Shown: positions 1-8,554 of the stretch, in pieces
Layout of the letters: each line of letters starts with the position of its first letter
How positions within the stretch are numbered: position 1 is the first letter of the stretch
Source of the DNA: CAYFQB01 sp964345225
GTDB taxonomy: Bacteria > Nitrospirota > Thermodesulfovibrionia > Thermodesulfovibrionales > UBA6898
NCBI GenBank assembly: GCA_964345225.1
Contig: CAYFQB010000021.1
Span: forward strand, 1 to 64,000
DNA: 64,000 nt
Direction: 5' to 3'
Notes under the pieces: generated by a model
Databases searched by the model: none
Seen by the model: the letters and a program-made list of their open reading frames with translations, nothing else
What the model was told of the DNA's origin: nothing
Position numbers and translations under genes: made by a program

Positions 1-3
1 TGA

Positions 4-129
4 GGAGTAAGGAGTAAGGAGTAAGGAGTAAGGAGTAAGGAGTAAGGAGTAAGGAGTAAGGAGTAAGGAGTAAGGAGTAAGGAGTAAGGAGTAAGAAGTA
101 AGAAGTAAGAAGTAAGAAGTAAGAAGTAA
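4..129. repeat. Heptanucleotide tandem array (GGAGTAA)13 (GAAGTAA)5
   Basis: Eighteen head-to-tail 7-base units are read directly: thirteen GGAGTAA from base 4 to 94, then five GAAGTAA from 95 to 129. The array reaches the window edge and may continue upstream. Related degenerate heptads recur elsewhere in the window. Units of seven carry a TAA in one frame, so the array does not encode protein. The single-base switch shared by the last five units suggests expansion by slippage after one mutation. Confidence 0.97.
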
Positions 130-428
130 GACAGGTAAAGGTAAAGCGAAAAGCGCAAAGCGGGTAAGTGACGACAAACGTTACCGACAGACGAAAAGGG
201 CATCGCCCGGTCTGCCGAGGCGGGTAACCGTTACCGTATGACGTAACCTTTTAGTTCGCTAAGTGTATAGAGCATGGGGTAAAGCACAAAAAGCACGGAG
301 CAGGGTGCAGGGCGAACCAGAGAAACCAGAGAAACTTTAGAAACAAAATAAACAAAATAAACCAGACAAATCAAAGAAACTAGATAAAATAAACCAGATG
401 AACTATAAAAACCATACAAATATGATGT
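130..428. repeat. Composite intergenic repeat: GTTAC-rich element (about 170-259) and degenerate heptads
   Basis: No gene is supported here. Bases 170-259 hold an element that begins GACGACAAACGTTACC, contains AGACGAAAAGGGC and ends ATGACGTAACCTTTTA (238-253). The same landmarks recur at 57344-57444 and, more diverged, at 47763-47857 and 49818-49890. Bases 280-420 are purine-rich degenerate heptads (GCAGGGT, AACCAGAG-like units). An open frame on the minus strand at 231-419 is a low-complexity artefact of these repeats. Confidence 0.75.
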
Positions 429-505
429 GCGCCCTTAGCTCAGTTGGATAGAGCGTTGGACTACGAATCCAAAGGTTGCAGGTTCGACTCCTGCAGGGCG
501 CGCCA
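429..505 (+). tRNA. tRNA-Arg (anticodon ACG), CCA encoded
   Basis: The full cloverleaf can be folded by eye. Acceptor GCGCCCT (429-435) pairs with AGGGCGC (495-501), followed by discriminator G and encoded CCA (503-505). The anticodon stem TTGGA/TCCAA encloses loop CTACGAA, giving anticodon ACG at 463-465. The T loop is GGTTCGACTCC. A34 of this tRNA is the site that TadA deaminates to inosine so that one tRNA reads CGU, CGC and CGA. The tadA gene starts 150 bases downstream on the same strand. Confidence 0.98.
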
Positions 506-654
506 TTAAAGTAAGCAGTAAGAAGTAGGCACTAAATAAAAAGAGTGAGGAGTAAGGAGTAAATAAAAAAAGTAAGAAGTAGGGAGTAAGCAGTAGGCAG
601 TAAAAAATAACGCTATGCGCTAAGCGTTTTGCGCAAAGCGAAAAAAAGCAGATA
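506..654. repeat. Degenerate GTAAGNA heptads plus REP-like palindrome (611-640)
   Basis: Bases 506-608 are diverged copies of the AGTAAGA/AGTAGGC heptad. Bases 611-640 form an imperfect palindrome starting CGCTATGCGC and continuing through AAGCG and TTGCGC. A near-identical copy lies at 57296-57325 with the same poly-A tail after it. The spacer sits between tRNA-Arg and tadA, and I see no clear promoter in it. Confidence 0.75.
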
Positions 655-1113
655 GTGAATAGAAAAGAGGATGATATCTATTTTATGAGGCTGGCTTTGA
701 AAGAAGCCAGCCTTGCATTTCAGGAGGGAGAGGTCCCTGTCGGCGCTGTACTGGTAACGGACGGCAATGTTATAGGATGCAGTCATAATTTGAGAGAAAG
801 CTCAAAAGACCCTTTAGCTCATGCAGAAATCCTTGCATTAAGAGAAGGCGCTAAAAAGTCAGACAACTGGCGCTTGACTGGAACGACATTATATGTAACA
901 AAAGAACCCTGCATTATGTGTGCAGGGGCTATTGTAAATTCAAGGATTGACAGGCTTGTTTATGGTTGCAGTGATATAAAAGCCGGAGGAGTTGAAAGCC
1001 TCTATAAAATTCTCAGTGACAGGAGACTTAACCATCAGGTAGCAGTTGTCTCAGGCATTCTTGAAGAAGAATGTGCAGAGATTTTACAAAGGTTTTTCCG
1101 TGAGAGGAGATAG
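655..1113 (+). CDS. tadA: tRNA-specific adenosine deaminase TadA
   Basis: Predicted to deaminate A34 to inosine in tRNA-Arg(ACG), a cytoplasmic step needed to decode CGC and CGA codons. The 152-residue protein shows the whole cytidine/deoxycytidylate deaminase fold: HAE at 56-58 (zinc ligand and proton-shuttling Glu) and PCIMC at 85-89 (the other two zinc ligands). The EVPVGAV strand near residue 26 is typical of TadA. Length matches the family. The GTG start is chosen because the segment before Met11 aligns with the N-terminal helix of known TadA proteins; no strong ribosome binding site is visible. Its neighbours are tRNA-Arg(ACG) upstream and tRNA-Ser(CGA) downstream on the same strand, so the three may be co-expressed. 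Confidence 0.95.
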   Translation: MNRKEDDIYFMRLALKEASLAFQEGEVPVGAVLVTDGNVIGCSHNLRESSKDPLAHAEILALREGAKKSDNWRLTGTTLYVTKEPCIMCAGAIVNSRIDRLVYGCSDIKAGGVESLYKILSDRRLNHQVAVVSGILEEECAEILQRFFRERR

Positions 1114-1148
1114 ATTTTATTTACGAAATTAAGAAATTTGATTCGATT

Positions 1149-1238
1149 GGAGAGGTGCCAGAGAGGTTGAATGGGGCGGTCTCGAAAACCGTTGTGGGGG
1201 CAACTCCACCGGGGGTTCAAATCCCTCCCTCTCCGCCA
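1149..1238 (+). tRNA. tRNA-Ser (anticodon CGA), CCA encoded
   Basis: Acceptor GGAGAGG (1149-1155) pairs with CCTCTCC (1228-1234), followed by G and encoded CCA (1236-1238). The anticodon stem GCGGT/ACCGT encloses loop CTCGAAA, with anticodon CGA at 1183-1185. A long variable arm (TGTGGGGGCAACTCCACC) is the class II hallmark of tRNA-Ser. It reads UCG codons. Confidence 0.97.
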
Positions 1239-1260
1239 CTGAACCGCATAGGGTTCAGTG
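1237..1260 (+). terminator. Hairpin directly after tRNA-Ser
   Basis: CACTGAACC (1237-1245) and GGTTCAGTG (1252-1260) form a perfect 9-bp stem with loop GCATAG, starting inside the encoded CCA. There is no T-run after it, so it may be a processing or Rho-dependent end rather than an intrinsic terminator. Confidence 0.45.
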
Positions 1261-1298
1261 CTATGAAATCAACGTAGTTCATGGCATCAAACAATTAA

Positions 1299-1667
1299 CT
1301 ACTTAGTAAACTTTTTATAAATCTTATCTTCGTAATCGGGAAATTCCTCAAGGTGTATGGGTTTTTTCCTCATCTCGCCGAGCTTCATAAGCTTGAAGTT
1401 AAGTTCCCGTATCTTCTTGAGCCGCTCTTTGTCATCGTCAATAGTATTAACAAGCTCACGAAGGTTTAGAATTTCTTTTCTCAGTTCTAGCTCGGGAGGG
1501 ATACATCCTGCGTTTTTTAATACCCTGTAAGCCATTCTGAGATCTTCGGGAATCCATGTTTCATCTTCGAAATTAACTGGTTTGCCGAATCCTTCAAGAT
1601 GATCGAATTCACCGTTTTCAATTGCCTGCCTGATCCTCTGTTCTGCTATTTTAATAAATATTTTCAT
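1299..1667 (-). CDS. DUF1992 (DnaJ-C28-like conserved domain) protein
   Basis: A 122-residue soluble protein with the DUF1992 signature: IAEQRIRQAIENGEFDHL then GFGKP near residues 7-32, and a charged helical C-terminus. The biochemical role of the family is not established. I start it at the ATG at 1665-1667, because the longer frame would need a TTG at 1724 and would overlap the upstream oxidoreductase gene; the ATG has GGGGAA upstream. It lies 49 bases downstream of the oxidoreductase stop and is probably in the same transcript. Confidence 0.82.
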   Translation of the reverse strand: MKIFIKIAEQRIRQAIENGEFDHLEGFGKPVNFEDETWIPEDLRMAYRVLKNAGCIPPELELRKEILNLRELVNTIDDDKERLKKIRELNFKLMKLGEMRKKPIHLEEFPDYEDKIYKKFTK

Positions 1668-1716
1668 GTTAAAAGGTTTCCCCTTTGCCTCAGCAAGTCT
1701 GCCGAACAGGGCTTGC

Positions 1717-2919
1717 CTAAGCAAAATCTGGTGGAAGATTCCATTGTTCGAGTTCTTTCTTTATACGGCTGATATCTGTTTTATTTTCTATTGCCTTGAG
1801 TATCTTTTTTCTGTCTTTTATATCTCCATAAAGTATTGTTCCAATTATGATATTATTCTCAATGACTAATTTTTTGTATATAAATTTATCGATGTCACTT
1901 ATAACTATAGATTCTTTTTTCCCTTCAGCATCAATGTCTCCTGCTGCCATAAGATCTATACCTGCGACTTTTAATATATTTGATATGGTTGTGCCCTGAT
2001 AAGTAATGATACCGCCGGCCATATTTATACCTGCAACTTCACCCTGTTTTTCAGCAGCCGGCCATATGCCGTAATAGATATCATTATGCTGAATAAGATC
2101 TCCGGCGGCATATATGTCTTGAATTCCGGTTTCCATACGGCCGTTAACTTTTAAACCCTTTTCTATGCTCAGCCCGAGTTTCTGTGCAAGTCCTGTATTG
2201 GGTCTGACCCCCGCTGAAATAATTATCATATCGCAATCTAAACTTCTGCCATCCTCGAGCAAAAGAGCCTCTGCCTTATCTTTTCCTATTATCTCTTTTG
2301 ATTTTACACCAAGATAGAATCTGAATCCCATTTTTTCCATCTGTGCCTTAAGTATTTCTGCGCCTGCAGGGTCCATCTGCCTTGGAAGAAGTCTCGGGAA
2401 AAACTCAATTACTGTAATATAGTTGCCTGCCTTTCTAAGGCCATTGCCTGTTTCGAGGCCGAGGACACCACCCCCTATGAGAAGAACACGTTGATTTGTT
2501 TTTTCTGCATACTTTCTTATAGCGATAGCATCTTTTAGTGTTCTGAGTGTAAAGACACCATCTTTGTCAGCACCTGGAATAGGAGGAACAAAAGATTGAC
2601 CTCCTGTTGCAAGAAGCAGACGGTCGTATTTAATGACATTACCGAAAGAAGTGATTACTTCTTTCTTGTTAGCGTCTATTAATGTTACGGCAGTATTCAG
2701 AATGAGATCGATTTTATTTTCCTCATACCACGGCTCCTTTCTTATTATCAGGCCATTTTCATCAACATCGCCGGAAAGGAATTCCATGAGCCTGATCCTG
2801 CTGTAAAAGGGGTATGGTTCATCAGAGATGATCGTAATCCTGCCTTCGCTATCCATTTTTCTTATATTTGCTGCTGCTGTTGTGCCGGCTACACCATTTC
2901 CGATAACAACGTATTTCAT
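1717..2919 (-). CDS. FAD/NAD(P)-dependent pyridine nucleotide-disulfide-type oxidoreductase
   Basis: A 400-residue flavoprotein with two Rossmann folds: FAD-binding GNGVAGTTAA at 8-17, and NAD(P)-binding LIGGGVLGLETG near 147-158. An ATG motif (LLATGGQS) and a C-terminal FAD-contacting YAAGDL segment near residue 270 are present. The overall plan resembles NADH oxidase, rubredoxin reductase and the N-terminal part of NirB. No CxxxxC redox disulfide is seen near the FAD motif, so it is not a classical lipoamide or glutathione reductase. The electron acceptor is unknown; the rubredoxin at 40017 is a possible partner only by family logic. The gene shares a strand with the DUF1992 gene. Confidence 0.88.
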   Translation of the reverse strand: MKYVVIGNGVAGTTAAANIRKMDSEGRITIISDEPYPFYSRIRLMEFLSGDVDENGLIIRKEPWYEENKIDLILNTAVTLIDANKKEVITSFGNVIKYDRLLLATGGQSFVPPIPGADKDGVFTLRTLKDAIAIRKYAEKTNQRVLLIGGGVLGLETGNGLRKAGNYITVIEFFPRLLPRQMDPAGAEILKAQMEKMGFRFYLGVKSKEIIGKDKAEALLLEDGRSLDCDMIIISAGVRPNTGLAQKLGLSIEKGLKVNGRMETGIQDIYAAGDLIQHNDIYYGIWPAAEKQGEVAGINMAGGIITYQGTTISNILKVAGIDLMAAGDIDAEGKKESIVISDIDKFIYKKLVIENNIIIGTILYGDIKDRKKILKAIENKTDISRIKKELEQWNLPPDFA

Positions 2920-2982
2920 ATAAAAATCCTTTCAAATACCTCTCTAAGGGTCATAGACCTAAGGCAAAGGGAAAGAAATTCA

Positions 2983-3390
2983 TTAGTGAACCGGTTGTTC
3001 TTTGATGTGCAAGACTCTCAGGGGGATGGAATTCATTAATTCACCGTCAAGGAGATTTTCTATCCAATAGGTACCGGGTGTCTTGAAATCTATGTTCAGG
3101 TGGATAGAAATATCTCTATGTCTGACATTTACATCATTTAATTTTATTTTTGATGAGGTCTCCCGGACTACACTCTTTCTGTCAGCAGATAGAATCTGCG
3201 TTTTCATATCAAATTCTCCCTTGCCGTCAGTCCATTCATTTAATATGACTAGTCTTGGATGCACTGCAGGGAATTTTGTTGCATATATGTTTTCAAATAA
3301 ACCCATGAGGCTGATTTTTCCGCCCGTCTCCTGCCTGACATCGTCACAGATGATCGTGAAATTAAGAGATGGCTTTATATTTTCTATCAT
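2983..3390 (-). CDS. DUF6941-like hypothetical protein
   Basis: A 135-residue protein without signal peptide or membrane segment. The N-terminal pattern CDDVRQETGGKISLMGLFEN (residues 15-34) resembles the small DUF6941 family, for which no function is known. The rest is predicted beta-rich, with a conserved-looking TYWIENLLDG segment near residue 107. It lies 63 bases upstream of the oxidoreductase gene and 64 bases downstream of the metal transporter permease, all on the minus strand, so read-through is possible. Confidence 0.65.
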   Translation of the reverse strand: MIENIKPSLNFTIICDDVRQETGGKISLMGLFENIYATKFPAVHPRLVILNEWTDGKGEFDMKTQILSADRKSVVRETSSKIKLNDVNVRHRDISIHLNIDFKTPGTYWIENLLDGELMNSIPLRVLHIKEQPVH

Positions 3391-3454
3391 ATATAGACAC
3401 CAAATATTTGAGTATTGGTCCTTCTACTTTTGTTTGGTCAGTATATTATACCTC

Positions 3455-4255
3455 TCAACTCTTCTTTTTCAAAAGCAGAGAAATAAAAAATATTGCTGAT
3501 GCTGTAAGCACAATGCTTGCACCTGATGCAATATCATGTTCGTATGAAAGAAAAAGCCCTGTTATTACTGAAGTTATTGCTGTGGTACAGGATATTGTAA
3601 TCATGGAAAGCAGGCTTTTTGCAAAGAGACGGGCAGTAGCCCCAGGAATTACAAGTAGAGCTGAAACCATTATTATCCCAACAATACGTATAGAGATGAC
3701 AATCGATACCGAAAGGGCAATGAAAAAAAGGATATTTAAAAGCTTTACATGAATGCCGCTAACCCTTGCCAGTTCTTCATTATATGTTATTAAAAAAAGT
3801 TCTTTTAGAAATATGAATATAATGCCTGTTACCGTTAAAGTTAAAATTAATGTCAACAGTATTTCGCCCTTTGTGATTGCAAGTATATTTCCGAATAAAT
3901 ATCCGAAGAGGTCGACATTGTAGGATTTTGACAGGCTTATGAGTGCGATTCCGAGAGCCATGGAGACAGAATAGAAGATGCCGATAGAAACATCCTCAGC
4001 TATCCTGCCTTTTCTGCTTGTTGCTTCTATGCCAAGGGCTACGGTGATTGTGTATAGAACAGCTGTCAAGAGCGGGTTTATTCCTGTAAAAAATCCTATA
4101 GCAACACCACCAAAGGATGCATGTGAGATACCTGCACCGATGAATGACATTTTCCTGAGAACAATGAAGACAGAGATAATGCCGGTAAGTATGCTTATAA
4201 GAATACCAGCTATGAACGCTTTCTGCATAAAAGGTGATCCAATTGCCTCAATCAT
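3455..4255 (-). CDS. znuB: Metal (zinc/manganese) ABC transporter permease, ZnuB family
   Basis: A 266-residue inner-membrane protein with about eight hydrophobic helices and the ABC-3 permease signature: early FIGAGISHASFGGVAIGFF (near residues 34-52) and late VVSALLVIPGATAR-like loop near 195-210. It forms the transmembrane channel of the importer. It overlaps the ATPase gene by four bases in the ATGA arrangement, so translation is coupled. The metal, zinc or manganese, cannot be settled from this subunit. Confidence 0.92.
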   Translation of the reverse strand: MIEAIGSPFMQKAFIAGILISILTGIISVFIVLRKMSFIGAGISHASFGGVAIGFFTGINPLLTAVLYTITVALGIEATSRKGRIAEDVSIGIFYSVSMALGIALISLSKSYNVDLFGYLFGNILAITKGEILLTLILTLTVTGIIFIFLKELFLITYNEELARVSGIHVKLLNILFFIALSVSIVISIRIVGIIMVSALLVIPGATARLFAKSLLSMITISCTTAITSVITGLFLSYEHDIASGASIVLTASAIFFISLLLKKKS

Positions 4256-5031
4256 CGTGACCTGAGCCTTTCACATTTATCGCAAACATCAGAGTGCATT
4301 AAAAGGTCTACATTTTTACCATAAAGCGATGTCAGGATCTTGTCATCAAGAGCGCCAAGAGGATTGCCGTGATAGTAAAGGTTGATATTCAAACAGGATA
4401 TCTCATCAACGTAAGTAGTGACCGCACCTATATCGTGGGATACCATTAGTATTGTAAGATTCATCTTTTTTTGCAGACTTTTAAGCAGATGATAAAAGTC
4501 CTCCTGGCCTACAACGTCGATCCCTGTGCTTGGTTCATCAAGTATAAGAATTTTAGGCTCGCCTGCGAGAGCCCTTGCTATAGATACTCTCTGCTGTTGA
4601 CCTCCGGATAACTGGTTATACTGGGCATCTTTCAGATTTTCCGTGCCCATCAGTGAGAGGCACTCTATCGCCTTTTCCCTGTCTTTTCTGCCCGGCCATC
4701 TGAAAAGACCTGCATTCTTGTATCTTCCCATAAGCACAATGTCAAGTGCACTTGCCGGAAAATTGGGATCTAAGTTCATGTGCTGTGGCAAATAGCCAAA
4801 CACCACTTCATCGCCAAGCAGTAATTCTGGATTTAGCCCGAAGATTTTGACAGTTCCCGATGAAGGCTTAAGAAGGCCAAGAATTGTCCGTATAAGGGTA
4901 GTCTTGCCGCCTCCATTAGGTCCAACTATGCCGAGGAAAAGACCTTCTTTGAGTGTGAAGCTAATATTTTTCAGAACTTCCTTTTCTTTTATATTGACTG
5001 ATAGGTTTTCTATCTGAACTGCTGTACTCAT
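4252..5031 (-). CDS. znuC: Metal ABC transporter ATP-binding protein, ZnuC family
   Basis: A 259-residue ABC ATPase that powers the importer from the cytoplasmic face. Seen in order: Walker A GPNGGGKTT (37-45), Q-loop LPQHM near 81, signature LSGGQQQR (141-148), Walker B ILILDEPS (161-168), and the switch histidine in MVSHD near 197. The C-terminus carries CDKC, a metal-binding-like tail often seen in Znu/Mnt ATPases. Its stop overlaps the start of the permease and its start overlaps the end of the binding-protein gene, making a tight three-gene operon. Confidence 0.94.
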   Translation of the reverse strand: MSTAVQIENLSVNIKEKEVLKNISFTLKEGLFLGIVGPNGGGKTTLIRTILGLLKPSSGTVKIFGLNPELLLGDEVVFGYLPQHMNLDPNFPASALDIVLMGRYKNAGLFRWPGRKDREKAIECLSLMGTENLKDAQYNQLSGGQQQRVSIARALAGEPKILILDEPSTGIDVVGQEDFYHLLKSLQKKMNLTILMVSHDIGAVTTYVDEISCLNINLYYHGNPLGALDDKILTSLYGKNVDLLMHSDVCDKCERLRSR

Positions 5032-6047
5032 TTCATGGCCTTTTCGATTATTGAAAGGTTATATCGCATTAAATCAATATAGTTTTTTCGTCCTTTACTG
5101 CCACCTATAGGGTCAAGTATAAGGACTTGAGCACCTGCTTCTTGAGCTATTGCTTCTGCTATTTTTGTACTGAACTGGGGCTCTGCAAAGACTACTTTCA
5201 TTTTAGTACGTTTAAGTTCTTCAAGTAACTTGCCGAGATGTTTAGGCGTAGGTTCTTTCCCGGGGCCCTTTTCGATGACTCCGGTGACACTGAGGCCATA
5301 TCGTCTGGAAAAATAATTCCATGATGAGTGGAAAGTTATGAATTCCTTTGTTCTGAATGCCTTAACACGGTTTAAAATCTCACTGTCGAGATCTATTAAT
5401 TTTTTAATATAGACAGATGCATTTTTTTTGTAAATAGATGAATTTGCAGGGTCTAATCTTGATAACATTTTCTCGATCTTTTTAATTATCTGTATGCAGA
5501 TAACAGGATCAAGCCAGATATGGGGATCGGCACTTTGGACTTTACCGTGAAAATGCCCTTGATTATAAGCCTGTATTAATTCAATTCCTTCAGTGCTTTC
5601 AATAGTAGTTATATCCCTGTCTGTTGCCTTGATTAATTTGTCAGCCCAGAACTCAAGCCCCGCACCGATTTTAATAAAAATTTTTGCGTTTGATATCTCC
5701 TGGATTGTTTTTGGAGTTGGTTCAAAGGTATGAGGACTTGCTCCAGGTGGCAGAAGGAGCACTACATCAACATTATCTCCCCCGACCTGTCTGGCAAAGT
5801 CAGCAAGAGGAACAATGCTTGCAACAATCTTTATTTTTTGTTCTGATGCATAAGACATATATAATGGTAGAAATATCTGGACAGAAAAAAAGATGAAAAT
5901 TGTCCATGCCCATTTTCCTTTAATACAGTAAATACAGTATTGCACCTGAGATTTTAAATAATGAGTTATTTTTAAAATGCCGGTTATTTTACACATTGGT
6001 ATCTTTTGTAATTTGTTTAAAGTTTCTTGTTTTGAATGCATTTTCAA
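5028..6047 (-). CDS. znuA: Metal ABC transporter substrate-binding protein, ZnuA/TroA family
   Basis: A 339-residue periplasmic metal-binding protein. Likely ligands are visible: H106 in SPHTFEP, H176 in DPHIWLDP, H240 in TFHSSWNYF and D312 in LDPIGG, the usual cluster A-I order. The loop between H106 and H176 holds a short GHFHG, reminiscent of zinc-specific members. A membrane anchor or signal segment sits at 46-64, unusually far from the start. The real start may lie inside the listed frame, but the only internal Met before the signal is at 18. Divergent from the MFS gene across a 121-base gap. Confidence 0.88.
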   Translation of the reverse strand: MKMHSKQETLNKLQKIPMCKITGILKITHYLKSQVQYCIYCIKGKWAWTIFIFFSVQIFLPLYMSYASEQKIKIVASIVPLADFARQVGGDNVDVVLLLPPGASPHTFEPTPKTIQEISNAKIFIKIGAGLEFWADKLIKATDRDITTIESTEGIELIQAYNQGHFHGKVQSADPHIWLDPVICIQIIKKIEKMLSRLDPANSSIYKKNASVYIKKLIDLDSEILNRVKAFRTKEFITFHSSWNYFSRRYGLSVTGVIEKGPGKEPTPKHLGKLLEELKRTKMKVVFAEPQFSTKIAEAIAQEAGAQVLILDPIGGSKGRKNYIDLMRYNLSIIEKAMK

Positions 6048-6168
6048 CTTTATATTATAAATCTAACTGAATGGCAAATAAATAGAAATATTCCATTTAC
6101 TGACATAAAGGTATAATCAGGTATTTAAGACATATTATTTGTGGCTGTATTTTGGGTTAAAATATTAG

Positions 6169-7365
6169 ATGAGAAATTCAGAAAGATTTTCGGCTCTATA
6201 TTACAGGGATTTTCGGCTTTTCTGGTTCGGACAGCTAATCTCTCTTTCAGGGACATGGATGCAGTCAGTGGCACAGGGTTGGCTTGTTTACAGTCTCACA
6301 AAGTCGCCTTTTTATCTTGGAATTGTTGCAGCATCCGCTTCCCTGCCAATTCTGTTATTTACACTGTTTGGCGGTGTTATAGCTGACAGGTTCCCTAAAA
6401 AGAATCTGCTTTTGCTTACTCAGGGCCTTTCGATAATACCTGCATTGATGCTGGGAATCCTGACAAGCCTGGGGATAATCAAGGTCTGGCATGTTGCACT
6501 GTTTGCAGCGATTCTCGGTACCATAAATTCAGTTGACATACCTACAAGGCAGTCTTTTTTGATCGAAATGGTGGGAAAGGGGCATATAGTAAACGCAATA
6601 GCTCTTAACTCTGCAGCATTTAATGGAGCCAGAATAATAGGCCCAACTATAGCAGGAATGTCAATAGCATATCTTGGAATTCCTGCATGTTTTTTTATAA
6701 ATGCCTTAAGCTTTCTTGCTGTTATAGTTGCACTTTCAAGAATGAATATAAAGGGAGAAATCAAGGTAAAATCCGAAGGCGTGCTCAGGGATTTTATGAA
6801 TGGTATGCGGTTTATTAAGGGTAACAGGGAAATAATACGTGTAATCAAGCTTATTGCTGTTTACAGCCTTGTGGGTCTTCCGTATATTACTTTATTGCCT
6901 ATATTTGCTGCAGAGATTTTTCATGAGGGTGCACAGGGTCTTGGTTTTCTTGTAGGTGCATCAGGAATAGGTGCATTGTCAGCGGCACTCGGGATTGCAG
7001 CAAAGGGCAATATAGAAAATAAGACGAAGTTTATGTCAGTAGCAGGTCTGTGTTTTTCGTTTGCCTTATTCTTATTTTCTATATCGAAGACATTCTGGGT
7101 TTCTCTTATAATTATAATGGTAGGAGGATGGGGAATGGTCAGCTACCTTGCCTCGGCAAATAGCTATATACAGGTATCTGTGCCAGATGATCTCCGGGGC
7201 AGGGTTATGAGCGTCTACTCTTTTGTATTTCTTGGAACAGTTCCTATTGGAAACGCAATTATGGGTATGATTGCTGACCTGATTGGCACGACAAATGCCG
7301 TAACCCTTGCGGGAATCACATGCATTATTGCATCAGCTGTTTTTGCAAAAAAATATCTAAGTTAA
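6169..7365 (+). CDS. MFS transporter, EntS/DUF894-like exporter
   Basis: A 398-residue inner-membrane protein with about 12 hydrophobic segments. The opening RDFRLFWFGQLISLSGTWMQ (residues 13-32) and the loop GGVIADRFPKKN near 74-85 are the MFS_3 (enterobactin-exporter-like) signatures; the second half has LRGRVMSVYSFVFLGTVP near 343. Substrate is unknown; this group includes siderophore and drug exporters. It is divergently transcribed from the metal importer, so a shared metal-responsive region is conceivable, but I see no clear operator in the gap. Confidence 0.88.
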   Translation: MRNSERFSALYYRDFRLFWFGQLISLSGTWMQSVAQGWLVYSLTKSPFYLGIVAASASLPILLFTLFGGVIADRFPKKNLLLLTQGLSIIPALMLGILTSLGIIKVWHVALFAAILGTINSVDIPTRQSFLIEMVGKGHIVNAIALNSAAFNGARIIGPTIAGMSIAYLGIPACFFINALSFLAVIVALSRMNIKGEIKVKSEGVLRDFMNGMRFIKGNREIIRVIKLIAVYSLVGLPYITLLPIFAAEIFHEGAQGLGFLVGASGIGALSAALGIAAKGNIENKTKFMSVAGLCFSFALFLFSISKTFWVSLIIIMVGGWGMVSYLASANSYIQVSVPDDLRGRVMSVYSFVFLGTVPIGNAIMGMIADLIGTTNAVTLAGITCIIASAVFAKKYLS

Positions 7366-7384
7366 TTGAGATATAATAATCGCT

Positions 7385-8077
7385 ATGAAGATACTCTCAA
7401 TAGAGACATCAACAATGCTTGGCGGGGTTGCTATTGTCAACAGTGAGCAAGGCCTTATCGCCGAGACAAGGTTAAACATAAAAACCACACACTCAGAAAG
7501 GCTGATGACTGCTGTAGATAATATTCTTCTTCAGTCAGAAATGAAATTAGATTATATCGATGCCTTTGCTGTATCAATAGGACCCGGATCATTTACAGGT
7601 CTGAGAATAGGTCTGAGTACAGCAAAAGGGCTTTCATATGCAACAGGTAAACCTTTGGTGACAGTTCCGACACTAGAGGCTTTTGCCTGGAACTTCCCTT
7701 ATAGCATGTACCCGGTCTGCCTGATGCTTGATGCGAGGAAAAAAGAGGTTTATTCAGCTGTTTTTCAATGGGAACAGGGGACATTTAAAAGAATTATCGG
7801 GGAGATGGCAATAAAACCAGTTGACTTAATTAAAGAACTTAAAGACATTATTATATTTTCAGGGGAAGGTGTACTCCTTTATAAGGACAAAATTATGGAA
7901 ATGATGAAAGGAAGGGCTATTATTGCATCAACTGAAAAGATGATCCCATCTCCTGCAAATGTAGCTATACTCGGCTTGGAAAAGGCTGCTAGAGGGGAAT
8001 ATACAGATGCTTCTGAAGCGGTTCCTTTTTATATAAGAAGATCCGAGGCTGAATTGAAATGGTCAGGGAAAAGTTAA
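7385..8077 (+). CDS. tsaB: tRNA threonylcarbamoyladenosine biosynthesis protein TsaB
   Basis: A 230-residue inactive ASKHA-fold paralogue of TsaD that scaffolds the TsaBDE complex making t6A37 on ANN-decoding tRNAs. Seen: start MKILSIETST, then the family hallmark IGPGSFTGLRIGLSTAKGL at about 65-83. Length is normal. Its last 19 bases overlap the start of rimI, a pairing that is very common in bacteria. It starts 19 bases after the MFS stop. Confidence 0.95.
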   Translation: MKILSIETSTMLGGVAIVNSEQGLIAETRLNIKTTHSERLMTAVDNILLQSEMKLDYIDAFAVSIGPGSFTGLRIGLSTAKGLSYATGKPLVTVPTLEAFAWNFPYSMYPVCLMLDARKKEVYSAVFQWEQGTFKRIIGEMAIKPVDLIKELKDIIIFSGEGVLLYKDKIMEMMKGRAIIASTEKMIPSPANVAILGLEKAARGEYTDASEAVPFYIRRSEAELKWSGKS

Positions 8078-8523
8078 AAGAGATTACTATTGACAGTATG
8101 AGGACAGATGATATCGATGAAGTATTCAGAATCGAGGCTGCTTCGTTCACAAAGCCGTGGTCTGCGAAGCTTTTTTACAATGAAATTCGTAATCCCAGGT
8201 GTATTTCCAGGGTGGCAAGGACTGGTGGAAAAGTTGCAGGTTATATATGTGCAGGTTGTATATTCGATGAGGGACATATCCATAATTTAGCTGTACATCA
8301 AAGGTTAAGAAGACTCGGCATAGCACGTATGCTTGTTAGAGATATGATTGATGAGTTGAAACACAGAGGATGCAAATCAATATTCCTTGAGGTAAGGAGT
8401 TCGAATGAGATTGCAAAAAAGATGTATGAAAAGTTTAACTTTAGTGTCCTGGGGATAAGAAAAAATTATTATGATTCACCAGTTGAGGACGGAGTTGTTA
8501 TGGTGCTGAGACTGAATGAATGA
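8059..8523 (+). CDS. rimI: Ribosomal-protein-alanine N-acetyltransferase RimI
   Basis: A 154-residue GNAT acetyltransferase. The acetyl-CoA pyrophosphate loop RRLGIARMLV lies near residues 84-93, followed by FLEVRSSNEIAKKMYEKFNF near 113-132, the typical RimI beta-5/alpha-4 region. In the cytoplasm it acetylates the N-terminus of ribosomal protein S18 and perhaps others. Overlaps the end of tsaB, so translation is probably coupled. Confidence 0.93.
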   Translation: MVREKLKEITIDSMRTDDIDEVFRIEAASFTKPWSAKLFYNEIRNPRCISRVARTGGKVAGYICAGCIFDEGHIHNLAVHQRLRRLGIARMLVRDMIDELKHRGCKSIFLEVRSSNEIAKKMYEKFNFSVLGIRKNYYDSPVEDGVVMVLRLNE

Positions 8524-8554
8524 TTCAGGTAAGAGTTAATATTTTTTTCTCAGG

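Noticed and set aside
231..419. 62-codon minus-strand open frame
   Set aside because: It is low-complexity, rich in Leu/Val/Tyr from AAACCAGA-type repeats, lacks a ribosome binding site and has no recognisable domain.
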